Positions 9,402-17,665 of a stretch of 64,000 bases of DNA are shown piece after piece. Positions within the stretch are counted from its first letter, which is position 1; each line of letters opens with the position of its first letter. The stretch spans positions 196,406 through 260,405 of the forward strand of contig JBPCNX010000037.1 in assembly GCA_051000815.1 (NCBI GenBank). The letters are read 5' to 3'. The DNA comes from PSRF01 sp051000815 (GTDB lineage Bacteria > Acidobacteriota > Blastocatellia > Pyrinomonadales > Pyrinomonadaceae). The translations under genes were made by a program, and so were the position numbers. The notes below the pieces were generated by a model. It saw nothing but the letters and a program-made list of their open reading frames with translations. It was not told the origin of the DNA and made no database searches.

Positions 9402-9536
9402 TTACAGTACGGGAGCGGTAGCGACCGCATTCAAGAAATGCAGCACTCAAGTTCAGGCTCCCATGCTGTAGTTGAAGCTAGTCCAATATTGAATGACACG
9501 GAATTGAGTGTGGTCGCTACCGCTCCCGTACTGTAA
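9402..9536. repeat. Perfect 25-base inverted repeat with an 85-base interior
   Basis: Left arm 9402-9426 (TTACAGTACGGGAGCGGTAG, then CGACC) is exactly complementary to the right arm 9512-9536. The ends resemble a small non-autonomous mobile element or a REPIN-like doublet. The interior has no coding frame. I see no second copy in this window and no clear target-site duplication. Confidence 0.75.
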
Positions 9537-9600
9537 TTGAGTGGCCGCCCTTCCGGCGGGCCACCGTTCCAGTTCTTTCGTCGAGGTACAACGTAACGCA

Positions 9601-9637
9601 CAGAAAAGCCGTCAGAGATTTATCCTGACGGCTTTGC
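9601..9637 (-). terminator. Rho-independent terminator after the VWA gene
   Basis: Stem AAAGCCGTCAG (9605-9615) pairs with CTGACGGCTTT (9625-9635) around a 9-base loop; on the minus strand the stem ends in GGCTTTTC. It lies 43 bases past the VWA gene stop. The stem has A/T tracts on both sides, so it may work in either direction. Confidence 0.7.
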
Positions 9638-9679
9638 AGTATTTTCCCAGGTTGTTGGCCCTAAGACCCCTAGTCCTGT

Positions 9680-10405
9680 TTAGTACGCTTTTGCGTATTG
9701 ATCGTTGAGCGCTTCTCGCAGCCGGCGAAAGTAGGGATTGAAACTCACAAAGCCCGACCCCTGGAAGAATGCCTTTCCCCCGGTTTCGTTTGCCAGACGA
9801 TTGAGCGAACTCTGACCATAGCTGGCAGCCAGGCTATTGCGACTCGTCAAACCTACCGACGGAGCATAAAACGTGTACACAGACACGTCGCGTTTCTTGG
9901 CGTGATCAATTGCCCTAAGTAGATCCATCGTGTTGCCTGCGGCGCCCGAGTCAAAACCCCTGGAAGTGTCCAGGCCATCTGAAATCAGGAGCAGAACATT
10001 GCTTCCCTTTCCTGACTCAAACTTCCGAAGCGCCTCAACCACTTCTACATAAGGATTGAAAGCCGACGCGCTGTCGCTGGATATCACAGTTCTCAATGAA
10101 CGCGCGGCCTGATCCAGATCGGCTGTGAAGGGCTGCCGCACCTGCAATGTTCCGGTGGTGATATAACCCACCATTACGCGCGAACCCGCCGGCAATGACC
10201 GAATGAAATCACGCGTCACATTGAGCTCGTTCCCTACCTGGGAGACGAGATCATCCTGAATCAGGATGGCCAGATTAACAGGTGCTAATACTCGATCCGT
10301 TTCCTTGTCGAGGACGGTTCCTGGTGCCGCGGCAAACGCCGCGATGGTAGTCGCGAATGCCACAATCAACATTGCGAAAAGCGAAGGTAATCTCTTGTAA
10401 AGCAT
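9680..10405 (-). CDS. Secreted von Willebrand factor A (VWFA-related) protein
   Basis: 241 residues from the ATG at 10405, which has GGAGAG 7 bases upstream. A signal peptide (SLFAMLIVAFATTIAAFAAA) leads to a VWA-like domain: hydrophobic strand VNLAILIQDD where the MIDAS DxSxS would sit, and LLLISDGLD later. The first metal motif is degenerate (DDLVS), so metal-dependent binding is uncertain. This resembles the secreted VWFA-related proteins common in Acidobacteriota, whose role is unknown. It is transcribed divergently from the EF-G paralogue. Confidence 0.8.
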   Translation of the reverse strand: MLYKRLPSLFAMLIVAFATTIAAFAAAPGTVLDKETDRVLAPVNLAILIQDDLVSQVGNELNVTRDFIRSLPAGSRVMVGYITTGTLQVRQPFTADLDQAARSLRTVISSDSASAFNPYVEVVEALRKFESGKGSNVLLLISDGLDTSRGFDSGAAGNTMDLLRAIDHAKKRDVSVYTFYAPSVGLTSRNSLAASYGQSSLNRLANETGGKAFFQGSGFVSFNPYFRRLREALNDQYAKAY

Positions 10406-10692
10406 AATACTTCTCTCCAAAGTCTATTGACGATTTCCAGTTACTTCGATGCCCAATGGAAGAAAAGAGATGGCTCGCAGCGCGTACTTTATGACTGCGC
10501 ACCGGCCCAGACCGAACGGGTGTCTCTGCCGGCTGGCCAACTTGCGTTACCTTCCGCGCTCGGATAAATTATCTTCAATCCGGAACACAGTATTGAACAG
10601 ACAGATTGCCCCTTGGCACAAAGTGACGGCACGCCTGTCAGTTGCATCCGGGTATCCTTCGCCAAATTCGCATACCCGAAAGGAATCAATTT
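10406..10692. other. Divergent promoter region between the VWA gene and the EF-G paralogue
   Basis: 287 bases between two divergently transcribed genes must hold both promoters. I see the Shine-Dalgarno sites at its edges (GGAGAG for the VWA gene, AAAGGA for the EF-G gene), but no clear sigma70 or sigma54 boxes, operators or small genes. Confidence 0.4.
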
Positions 10693-12801
10693 ATGAAAGT
10701 CTATTCGACAGAAGCCATTCGCAACCTTGCGGTCATTGGACACGGCGACGCAGGGAAGACGCAGTTGATAAGTTCACTTCTCTACGTCGCCGGCGAAACA
10801 CCCCGTTGGGGTAAGGTGGATGAAGGCACTACGGTAACGGACCACGAAGAAGATTCCATCGCCCGCAAAATTACTCTCAACATCGGCCTCGCGCACCTGG
10901 ATCATCAGGACATCAAACTCAACTTTATAGACACGCCGGGATATGCGGCATTTGTAACTCACTCCCGCCCAGCGCTGCGAGTGGCCGACTGCGCTGTTGC
11001 CGTGGTTGACGGAGTAAAGGGAGTTGAAGTGCAGACCGAGAAGACGTGGGGTTATGCGAATGAGTTTATTGTTCCGCGCATCATGGTGATTACCAAACTG
11101 GATAAAGAGCACGCGGACTTCGGCGCAGCGCTAGAGAGCGCGCAGAAGACTTTTAGCCGGGCCATCATTCCGTTCACGCTTCCCATTGGCAAAGAAAAGG
11201 ATTTTCGCGGCGTTGTTGACGTAGTGCACATGAAGGCTTACGAGCTGGGCGCCGATGGCCAGGCCAAAGAAATTGAAATACCTGCCGACGGGCGCGACTT
11301 GGTTGAGAAGACTCGCGAACGGCTGATCGAACTGGTCGCCGAGTCTGATGACGCGTTGATGGAGAAGTACTTCGAACAGGGGACGCTTGAAGAGTCGGAC
11401 ATTATTCCCAACATCAGCAAAGCGATCGCAGCAAGTAAGCTCTGCCCGGTGTTTGCCGTGTCGGCGGCGACGCTCGTGGGCTTAAGAGCATTGCTCAAGG
11501 GCATTGTCGAGTTTGCTCCTGATCCGGCACATCACGAAGCGGAGTATGGCCGGCCGGTTGACGGTCGTCCGGATGCTGAACGCATTGCCCGGCGATACAA
11601 CGACAGCGAACCCTTCTCCGCCTACTGTTTCCGCACAGTGGCTGATCCTTTCGCCGGGCGTATTAATGTGATGAAAGTGATTAGCGGTCACTTGCAGGGC
11701 GATGCCACCGTATTGAATGCCACTCACGGCACGATGGAACGGCTCGGCGCGCTGCATGCCATTCAGGGCAAGCAACTCGACAAGATCAGTGAAGCACATG
11801 CGGGCGATATCGTCGCCTGTGTAAAATTGAAAGAGACCAGGACCGGCGACACGCTCTGCGATAAACAGGCGCCGATCATTTACAACCCGGTTGAGTATCC
11901 GGAAGCGGCAATCGCCTTTGCTATCGAACCCAAGTCTCGCCAGGATGAAGAAAAGATCAGCGTGGCGCTTCACAAGATCCTTGAAGAGGATCCCGCACTC
12001 CATTTTAGCCGTGACGCGCAAACGAAAGAGTTTCTACTTTCCGGATCGGGCCAGCTTCACGTTGAGACCGTGGTCGAGAAACTAAAGAAGCGCTATGGCG
12101 TCGAGGTTACGCTTCATCCGCCGAAGGTTCCTTACAAAGAAACAATTACGCAGCGCGCTGAAGTGCAGGGTCGACACAAAAAGCAGACGGGTGGGCGCGG
12201 CCAGTTTGGCGACTGCAAGGTCATTTTCGAACCTTTGCCGCGGGGCGGTGGCTTTGTTTTCGAAGATAAGATTTTTGGAGGCTCAGTGCCGCAGCAATTC
12301 CGACCGGCGATTGAGAAGGGCATCGTAGAGGCCGCCCAGTCAGGAGCAATTGCCGGCTATCCTCTCGTGGATTTCAAAGTGCAGTTGGTAGACGGTTCAT
12401 ACCACGACGTCGACTCCGACGAGCATTCGTTTCGCGCCGCCGGCCGCAAAGCTTTTCGCGCCGCGATGGAAAAGGTGAAGCCGTCGATACTGGAACCGAT
12501 CATGGACGTGGAGATCGCCGCGCCCCAGGAGAACAGCGGCGACATCATGGGCGATTTGAATTCTCGACGCGGCCGCGTCCAGGGTATGGAGGCAAGCGGC
12601 AAGCAACAGGTCATCAAGGCGCAGGTGCCGATGTCTGAGATGTTGAACTACCAATCAACGCTTAACTCGATCACGGGTGCGCGCGGGTCGTTCCACATGC
12701 AGTTCTCGCATTACGATCCAGTGCCGGGAAATCTCTCGCACAAGATCGTGGAGCAGTCGCGAGCGGAAGGCAGGATTCGCGGCGGCGAAGAGGAAGAATA
12801 G
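10693..12801 (+). CDS. Elongation factor G-like GTPase (second EF-G type)
   Basis: 702 residues from the ATG at 10693, chosen because AAAGGA lies 8 bases upstream; the longer frame lacks family character. All EF-G domains are present: GTPase (GHGDAGKT at 16-23, DTPGYAAF), domain II, and EF-G domains III-V through the C-terminus. The switch-adjacent G4 motif reads TKLD rather than NKxD and the P-loop is GHGDAGKT rather than AHIDAGKT, as in EF-G-like paralogues. The main fusA is expected with tuf just beyond the right edge, so this is probably a second copy. Paralogues of this kind may act in ribosome recycling or stress; which applies here is unknown. Confidence 0.88.
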   Translation: MKVYSTEAIRNLAVIGHGDAGKTQLISSLLYVAGETPRWGKVDEGTTVTDHEEDSIARKITLNIGLAHLDHQDIKLNFIDTPGYAAFVTHSRPALRVADCAVAVVDGVKGVEVQTEKTWGYANEFIVPRIMVITKLDKEHADFGAALESAQKTFSRAIIPFTLPIGKEKDFRGVVDVVHMKAYELGADGQAKEIEIPADGRDLVEKTRERLIELVAESDDALMEKYFEQGTLEESDIIPNISKAIAASKLCPVFAVSAATLVGLRALLKGIVEFAPDPAHHEAEYGRPVDGRPDAERIARRYNDSEPFSAYCFRTVADPFAGRINVMKVISGHLQGDATVLNATHGTMERLGALHAIQGKQLDKISEAHAGDIVACVKLKETRTGDTLCDKQAPIIYNPVEYPEAAIAFAIEPKSRQDEEKISVALHKILEEDPALHFSRDAQTKEFLLSGSGQLHVETVVEKLKKRYGVEVTLHPPKVPYKETITQRAEVQGRHKKQTGGRGQFGDCKVIFEPLPRGGGFVFEDKIFGGSVPQQFRPAIEKGIVEAAQSGAIAGYPLVDFKVQLVDGSYHDVDSDEHSFRAAGRKAFRAAMEKVKPSILEPIMDVEIAAPQENSGDIMGDLNSRRGRVQGMEASGKQQVIKAQVPMSEMLNYQSTLNSITGARGSFHMQFSHYDPVPGNLSHKIVEQSRAEGRIRGGEEEE

Positions 12802-12810
12802 GCGTTATCA

Positions 12811-12917
12811 GCCACAGATTTACACGGATATCACAGATAAGAATGTCAGAAACAACAGGATAATGAGGCTAGCTTTTCTGTAACCTCTTATCCGTGTTCT
12901 CAGGGTAAATCTGTGGC
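12811..12917. repeat. Imperfect palindrome, CCACAGAT/ATCTGTGG type, copy 1
   Basis: GCCACAGATTTA (12811-12822) pairs perfectly with TAAATCTGTGGC (12906-12917). The inner parts (ACACGGATATCACAGATAAG against CTTATCCGTGTT) also pair in part. Two relatives lie at 17514-17589 and 32861-32937. All three lie in spacers, just downstream of plus-strand genes. Confidence 0.85.
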
Positions 12918-12932
12918 CTGATTTTGACGGTA

Positions 12933-12967
12933 TGGCCACTCGAAATTCCTCGAGTGGCCATTTTGTT
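12933..12967 (+). terminator. Rho-independent terminator after the EF-G paralogue
   Basis: TGGCCACTCGA (12933-12943) and TCGAGTGGCCA (12950-12960) form an 11-base perfect stem with a 6-base loop, followed by TTTTGTTT. It lies 130 bases after the EF-G stop and 28 bases before the convergent gene end. Confidence 0.85.
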
Positions 12968-12994
12968 TGTAACGCAAACTGTTGGTTTGCACGC

Positions 12995-13984
12995 TTACTG
13001 TTCGCCTGCGGGTCGCTTCATTCGGATCTTCTGGGGCATCACATCTTCCTTGAACGTATAACCCCCCGGCACTTCGAATAACGACCGATCGGGTTCGGTG
13101 CGACTGATGTTTGTCAGTTTGTACGTCGTTTCGCCGAAACGTGGGTCGCTGTGCCGCGTCATCACAACGGTCTGAAGTTCCGGTGAATACCAGCGCTCAC
13201 TGACGATCTCAATCGCGCGTTCGTTCCCGATCTCACCGGCAGGGATCGTCAAAGTACTACGTGTACCTTCGGCTTCTACTCCTTCGATGACTTGCTTGCC
13301 GAGAGATTCCTTCCTGGCTTTCCCTTCCCGGGCCCCGTGCCAGGCCATAACCACTCCACCTTCCGGCGGCGCGATTCTAACTGCGCCTTCCGCAGTAATT
13401 TTCTGGCCCACTGCATGACGCTCAATTTGAATTCGATCGATTGGCTTTTCGAAAGTCACGCCTTTCGCGCCCTCGGGTGGCGGGGGTTTCATTTCATACT
13501 TGAACTGCATCGGCATCATTTTGCGAGCAGTGCGGCCGCGCACATCAAGCGAATAGTGCACGCCCGCTACAGGATCGCTGATAAAGATTGTCTGGGCGGG
13601 TTCCCCATCAGCGGCAAGCGGGCCAATAGCGCGCAACGTCTGTTCGCGTCGCGTTCGTCCCTCACTGTCACGGTAAATGGTCGCCGTAGACTTGCGCGCG
13701 ATGCGGTTTCCATCGCCGAGTGTTTGCGTGCTCTCGGTAACAGCCTGCGCAGAATAAGGAGCGCCCTGCACGCGTTTGCCGTCATACCTCATCTCAGAGG
13801 AAACAAAAATAAAGTCGCCATGTGGTGGCGGCGTTGGGCCCTCAGGACCCTGCATGATGATGTCATGCTCAATTGCAGCGCGCCCGAGGGCCGCTTGTTT
13901 CTCCTGAGCGTTTGCGGAACCAGCAATGCTGAGCACCAGAACTCCCAGAGCGATTCCACTGAGTAAGCGAGTTGTTTTATTCAT
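12995..13984 (-). CDS. Secreted protein of unknown function
   Basis: 329 residues with a signal peptide (SGIALGVLVLSIAGSANA) and no membrane helix after it. The mature part alternates beta-strand-like stretches with short motifs (ATIYRDSEGRTRREQ, IFISDPVAGVHYSLD, LQTVVMTRHSDPRFGETTY) that I associate with uncharacterised acidobacterial secreted proteins. AAAAGGA lies 8 bases before the ATG. It follows the ECF sigma and anti-sigma genes on the same strand with a 60-base gap, so it may be a target or partner of that system. No enzymatic motif is seen. Confidence 0.75.
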   Translation of the reverse strand: MNKTTRLLSGIALGVLVLSIAGSANAQEKQAALGRAAIEHDIIMQGPEGPTPPPHGDFIFVSSEMRYDGKRVQGAPYSAQAVTESTQTLGDGNRIARKSTATIYRDSEGRTRREQTLRAIGPLAADGEPAQTIFISDPVAGVHYSLDVRGRTARKMMPMQFKYEMKPPPPEGAKGVTFEKPIDRIQIERHAVGQKITAEGAVRIAPPEGGVVMAWHGAREGKARKESLGKQVIEGVEAEGTRSTLTIPAGEIGNERAIEIVSERWYSPELQTVVMTRHSDPRFGETTYKLTNISRTEPDRSLFEVPGGYTFKEDVMPQKIRMKRPAGEQ

Positions 13985-14003
13985 AGCATTGTCCTTTTCG
14001 TAA

Positions 14004-14018
14004 CGGGCCTGAGGCCCG
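14004..14018 (-). other. Short GC-rich hairpin between anti-sigma and secreted-protein genes
   Basis: CGGGCC-TGA-GGCCCG forms a 6-base stem in the 60-base gap. There is no T run, so it is more likely an mRNA processing or stability hairpin than a terminator. Confidence 0.3.
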
Positions 14019-14044
14019 GATTTATCATTCTTCTTCCTACCGCA

Positions 14045-14699
14045 CTACTGCACAAAGCGAATAGCGCGGGCAAAACCATCGGCGCCCATCAAGACATCAG
14101 CCTTAACTCTCTCGCCGTAGCGATCCATGTTTACGGCAAAACCCATACTGACGATTGTTGAGCGCGCCAATTCCACACGCACCACTGTGCCTCCGTCCTG
14201 GAGACTTAACGAATTAACGTAGCCGATCGGCATGAAGTCGGTGGCAACCTCAGTGTTGACATCGGGTGCAGCAATCGCGTTGGGCCGGCGCGAAGCCGAG
14301 TGGTTCCGTCACTGCCGGAATGGCATCATCGGACTTCGCGACCTGCAGCTGGCTAGACCCGCTCCAGTTCCACGATGCAATGCCGATCCCAAATCCCAGG
14401 AGCAACACAGCCGCTGCCGCGCTTAGGAAACCCCAGCGAAGCGACCGCGGGCGCCGCGAGAGTTTTCGCTCACTGAACGCCGCCAATAACTCTGTTTCCA
14501 GGCGCGCGGGCGCCTCGACTGCTTGCATGTCGTGCGCTAACGCTCGTAGTCCCAGAGTCAGCTTGCGCTGATCAGCAAGCTTTTGCGCGCAGCTCTCGCA
14601 CTCCTCACTGTGCCGCAATGCCCCCGTACGCGCGCCTGCCTCGATTAACTGTTCGCGGGCAACGTCGTCGATAATGTTTTCAAAGCTTTGACAGTTCAT
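14045..14699 (-). pseudogene. Anti-sigma factor gene with a frameshift after the membrane helix
   Basis: Frame 1 starts at 14699 (MNCQSFENIIDD) and carries a HC-type zinc-binding region (HSEECESC), then a membrane helix (WGFLSAAAAVLLLGFGIGIA). It runs out at 14250 with an unrelated Cys-rich tail. The next frame continues the protein at once: NAIAAPDVNTEVATDFMPIG and on to DGFARAIRFVQ, ending at 14045. The join needs a one-base change near 14275-14290, in a GC-rich stretch (GCGCCGGCCC on the minus strand). The gene overlaps the sigma gene by ATGA. A sequencing error, a true mutation or frameshifting could explain it; I see no classic slippery site. If real, the periplasmic domain would be lost. 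Confidence 0.8.
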
Positions 14700-15325
14700 G
14701 CGAAACACCTCGTCGAATTCAGCTCTGCGGCAGCAGTTTCCTCTTTCACGGTCGGGCGTAATTTGCTGATCAGCAGTGCGCGAGCGCGGTGGAGTCGCAA
14801 GCGAACCGTCCCGACCGCACAACCAAGTACTTCAGCAGTCTCTGCGTAGCTGAGTTCCTGAAGGTCGCAAAGCACCACCACTTCGCGATATCGTTCCGGG
14901 AGCGCGAGGACTGCCCTTCTAACCGACTCAATCGTTTCCGTTCGCGCCAAGTCATCAAAAGGCCCGCCCGTGCTTATCAGGGACGGCGGCGGGATCACTT
15001 CTTGCGCGCCATCTTCGTTAGAGTCAATCATAGGAACATAGAAGCGCTCGCGTTGCCGGCGTCGCAACACATGATTGCGGGCCACGCCGAGAAGAAAATT
15101 GCTGAGTGAGCCGCGAGATGCGTCGAAGGCGCCCGCAGCGTGAATTAAGACAAGGAAAACCTCCTGCGTAATGTCCTCGGCGATCGCAGCGGAGCCGCAC
15201 ATCTGCAAAGCAAAACGGTAAACGCTTCGCTGCCGTCGCCGATATAAGGCGGTCATTGCTTCCGGATCGCCAGTAGTCATTAACTGGAGCAATTCTGTAT
15301 CGGAAAGTTGTTCTTTGGTTTCCAT
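14696..15325 (-). CDS. ECF-type RNA polymerase sigma factor
   Basis: About 209 residues from the ATG at 15325 (METKEQLSD); an ATG three codons earlier is equally possible and neither has a strong Shine-Dalgarno site. Region 2 contains ALYRRRQRSVYRFALQM and the DITQEVFL segment; region 4 ends in LSYAETAEVLGCAVGTVR, a clear helix-turn-helix. The longer frame upstream looks untranslated. The 4-base ATGA overlap with the anti-sigma gene indicates translational coupling. It would direct polymerase to a stress or envelope regulon; targets are not visible here. Confidence 0.92.
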   Translation of the reverse strand: METKEQLSDTELLQLMTTGDPEAMTALYRRRQRSVYRFALQMCGSAAIAEDITQEVFLVLIHAAGAFDASRGSLSNFLLGVARNHVLRRRQRERFYVPMIDSNEDGAQEVIPPPSLISTGGPFDDLARTETIESVRRAVLALPERYREVVVLCDLQELSYAETAEVLGCAVGTVRLRLHRARALLISKLRPTVKEETAAAELNSTRCFA

Positions 15326-15474
15326 CCGGAACATTGCCTGAAACTCAGCGGCTACTTTTATTCGCGTGAGGGGGAAGAAAAGTTCCAAAGATATTGTGAG
15401 CCTGGATGGAATGACGGACTTCGGGTTACATAAAGCGCGAGGCATGTCGGGTCTAACGGCGGAACAAGAGAGAC

Positions 15475-15538
15475 GATCCACGAATTCGCACTAAGCGCAC
15501 GAAAAAGGTTCATGTACCTTCGTGTCATTTCGTAGATC
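15475..15538. repeat. Imperfect palindrome, TTCGTG type, copy 1
   Basis: GATCCACGAA (15475-15484) pairs with TTCGTAGATC (15529-15538) with one mismatch, and CACGAA...AAGGT inside pairs with ACCTT...TTCGTG. It lies upstream of the sigma gene. A degenerate relative is at 16276-16355. Confidence 0.6.
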
Positions 15539-15565
15539 GTGCATTAGGCATATCGAGAGCTGGAC

Positions 15566-16135
15566 TTATTTGCCAAATTTACGCCGATACTCCGGTGAGC
15601 TCTGACGCAAATCCAGCCAGTCTGCAAAAAGGTCCGGTTCCTGGAGCCAGATACTGATCCATTCAGCAATCTCTTTCGCAACCGACCGCTCCTGGGTTGT
15701 AACGATTCTGCTGCGGGCGAGCAATTGCTCTTCCTGTTTATAGTGCAACGCGAGTTCGCGAAGCTGTTCTAACTTCTGCGCACTGCTTTCCTGCGCTGCT
15801 TCGCGGCACAGCCGGTCAATCGTCTTCAGCGATTCGGCTGCCGCTGCCAGAGTAGTGAAATTCAATTCATCCAGGGAAACCAGAGGAATCGAATTCTGCG
15901 CACGCCACTTCGTATCGCAGTTTAACGTCTCGGGATGACGCAGCGCGGCTCCTTCATCAGCGACTACGCGAGCAATGCATGCGGGGCTCACAACTCCAGC
16001 ACCGAGTCTCTCGCCCAACACGTGCTGAATGGCCAGGAGCTCCCGCTCGCCCACCGACTCACAATCGAGTGCTTCCCACACTTCGATGATCAGTTCATCC
16101 CGGGTCCGTGCTTGCCAACCGCGCGTTTTCATCAA
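15566..16135 (-). CDS. Hypothetical alpha-helical protein
   Basis: 189 residues, predicted cytoplasmic, rich in Ala/Leu/Glu and helical throughout (LKTIDRLCREAAQESSAQKL, LRELALHYKQEEQLL). No signal peptide, membrane helix or catalytic motif is seen, and I recognise no family. It lies 240 bases upstream of the sigma gene on the same strand, separated by the palindrome at 15475-15538, so it is probably its own unit. Amino-acid composition and lack of low complexity support a real gene. Confidence 0.65.
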   Translation of the reverse strand: MMKTRGWQARTRDELIIEVWEALDCESVGERELLAIQHVLGERLGAGVVSPACIARVVADEGAALRHPETLNCDTKWRAQNSIPLVSLDELNFTTLAAAAESLKTIDRLCREAAQESSAQKLEQLRELALHYKQEEQLLARSRIVTTQERSVAKEIAEWISIWLQEPDLFADWLDLRQSSPEYRRKFGK

Positions 16136-16275
16136 GTGATGCTGATAACACGCGGATGAGGCCAGATCAAGCGCCAGCAGGTGGTGGGTCAGTTTGAAGA
16201 TATTCGCATTCTAACGCCGATTCTTAGGGCTTCCTTTCAAAGTGACCCAGTACCCACCAGCAACGATCAGAAGTG

Positions 16276-16355
16276 CGATTCGTGGGGCTTCGTGGATCGA
16301 ATGACTATTAGATAACAAAGGAGGATTCACGAACTCACACAAACAAACACGAAGG
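16276..16355. repeat. Imperfect palindrome, TTCGTG type, copy 2
   Basis: ATTCGTGG and CTTCGTGG on the left face GATTCACGAA and ACACGAAGG on the right. Pairing is imperfect. It lies just upstream of the YheT-type hydrolase gene and supplies the AAGGAGG-like stretch near 16352, which is therefore not safe evidence for the GTG start at 16359. Confidence 0.45.
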
Positions 16356-16421
16356 AGGGTGTGCGCTTTTGTTGACCACGCTCGTAAGCTAAACTCAATC
16401 AGCCCCGTTCATTGGCACCGT

Positions 16422-17510
16422 ATGGCAGCTACTCAAAGTTCCACCTTAGATGAAGATCAAGTTAGCCACTTCCTCGCGGATGTTGCTCGCGCCTTCGCGG
16501 ACCATCGCTTCAGCCCGCACCCGTGGTTCAAAGGCGGACACGCTCAGACCCTTGCAGCCTTCGCCTGGCCGAGGCGCTTTCGCTTGCGCGTACCGGCAGA
16601 TGAAGCACGGCTCTTTCAAGTCGCTGCCGACACTCAGGTGCTCGGCCATTGTCGTTGGCAACCGAACCCCGGCGAACATCCCACAGTTGTAATCTGGCAC
16701 GGCATTGAGGGATCAAGTAGCGCTGTTTACATGCGGGCAACCGCGCATAAAGCATTTGGTGCCGGGTTCAACGTCGTGCGCATGAACTTACGAAACTGCG
16801 GCGGCACCGAACATCTGACACCAACGCTTTATCACGGCGGGCTTAGTGACGATTTGAAAGCGGTTGTTGCTGAACTGATCGAACGCGATGGCCTGACGAG
16901 AATCCACCTCGTAGGATTTTCTCTCGGTGGAAACATGGTGCTCAAATTGGCGGGGGAGTATGGCGACGAGCCGCCGCGAGAAGTAATGGCGGTTTGCGCT
17001 GTTTCTCCATCGATCGATCTTGGCGCCAGCGCTGATCTGATTACTCGCGACTCAAACTGGCTCTACCACCGTGATTTTCTGAGACGGTTGAAGAGTCGCC
17101 TTCGTCATAAGCACAAGCTGTTTCCCAAACTATATGACATCAGCGCAGTGGACCTGATTCGCACAATCAGAGAGTTCGACGATCGCTACACTTCGCGGGC
17201 TCATGGTTTCGCAGACGCCGCGGACTACTATCATCGCGCCAGCGCAATTCGCGTGGTTAACAAGATCAGACTGCCCACATTAGTTATTCACGGTCAGGAT
17301 GATCCGTTTATTCCCTTTGCACCGCTAACCGATCCAGCACTCGCCGCGAATCCGTACATCCTACTGATGGCTCCGGAAAGAGGCGGGCACGTTGCTTTCC
17401 TCGGATCTAACGACGCTGGCGAGGATCGGTTCTGGGCGGAGAACCGCGTGGTGGAGTTTTGTAAGTTAGCGGATGAAGTCTTGCAGAGCCATGACCAACC
17501 GAAGACTTAA
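16422..17510 (+). CDS. Alpha/beta hydrolase, YheT/EMB8 family
   Basis: 362 residues from the ATG at 16422; a GTG at 16359 would add 21 residues but lies within a repeat. The family hallmark HPWFKGGHAQTLAA is at about 32-45. The hydrolase nucleophile is in GFSLGG, and DDPFIPFAPL with GHVAFLG near the C-terminus gives the expected Asp and His. Members are esterase-like enzymes of uncertain substrate; in E. coli yheT is non-essential. It is a single gene, followed by palindromes and a hairpin. Confidence 0.85.
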   Translation: MAATQSSTLDEDQVSHFLADVARAFADHRFSPHPWFKGGHAQTLAAFAWPRRFRLRVPADEARLFQVAADTQVLGHCRWQPNPGEHPTVVIWHGIEGSSSAVYMRATAHKAFGAGFNVVRMNLRNCGGTEHLTPTLYHGGLSDDLKAVVAELIERDGLTRIHLVGFSLGGNMVLKLAGEYGDEPPREVMAVCAVSPSIDLGASADLITRDSNWLYHRDFLRRLKSRLRHKHKLFPKLYDISAVDLIRTIREFDDRYTSRAHGFADAADYYHRASAIRVVNKIRLPTLVIHGQDDPFIPFAPLTDPALAANPYILLMAPERGGHVAFLGSNDAGEDRFWAENRVVEFCKLADEVLQSHDQPKT

Positions 17511-17513
17511 GAA

Positions 17514-17589
17514 GCCACAGATAAACACGGATTACACAAATCAGAACTTGTCTGGACTCTGATCCGTGTTTATCCACGTAAATCTGTGT
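17514..17589. repeat. Imperfect palindrome, CCACAGAT/ATCTGTGG type, copy 2
   Basis: CCACAGATAAACACGGATTA on the left faces ATCCGTGTTTATCCACGTAA and ATCTGTG on the right; CTGATTTG/CAGA-type pairing continues inward. It begins 3 bases after the hydrolase stop. Confidence 0.85.
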
Positions 17590-17602
17590 ATTTGAGAACC
17601 GG

Positions 17603-17662
17603 GAGAAGCTAGCCGCGGCTAGTATTTTTCCGACCTCTGACTTCTGACCTCTGACTTCTCCT
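17603..17662. repeat. Hairpin plus 7-base-period array (CTCTGAC/TTCTGAC)
   Basis: GAGAAG and the self-complementary CTAGCCGCGGCTAG (17609-17622) are followed by TATTTTTC, which may end transcription of the hydrolase. Then comes a clean heptad array at 17632-17661 reading CTCTGAC, TTCTGAC, CTCTGAC, TTCTCC. The array ends just before the stop of the convergent surface-protein gene. Confidence 0.65.
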
Positions 17663-17665
17663 TTT

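Larger units (their letters stand above)
9232..9679. other. 448-base gene-free stretch with repeats and a terminator
   Basis: This gap holds a perfect 25-base inverted repeat (arms at 9402-9426 and 9512-9536), an imperfect GC-rich hairpin at about 9541-9565, and the terminator of the VWA gene at 9601-9637. I find no convincing coding frame in it. Confidence 0.6.

Noticed and set aside
13292..13966. 224-codon plus-strand frame
   Set aside because: Antisense to the secreted-protein gene that has a good signal peptide and Shine-Dalgarno site; the plus-strand product lacks both.
14250..14285. Programmed frameshift in the anti-sigma gene
   Set aside because: No slippery heptamer or downstream pseudoknot is evident; mutation or base-call error is simpler.
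16359..16421. GTG start for the YheT-type hydrolase
   Set aside because: The apparent AAGGAGG is part of a repeat and lies too close to the GTG; the added residues are not family-like.
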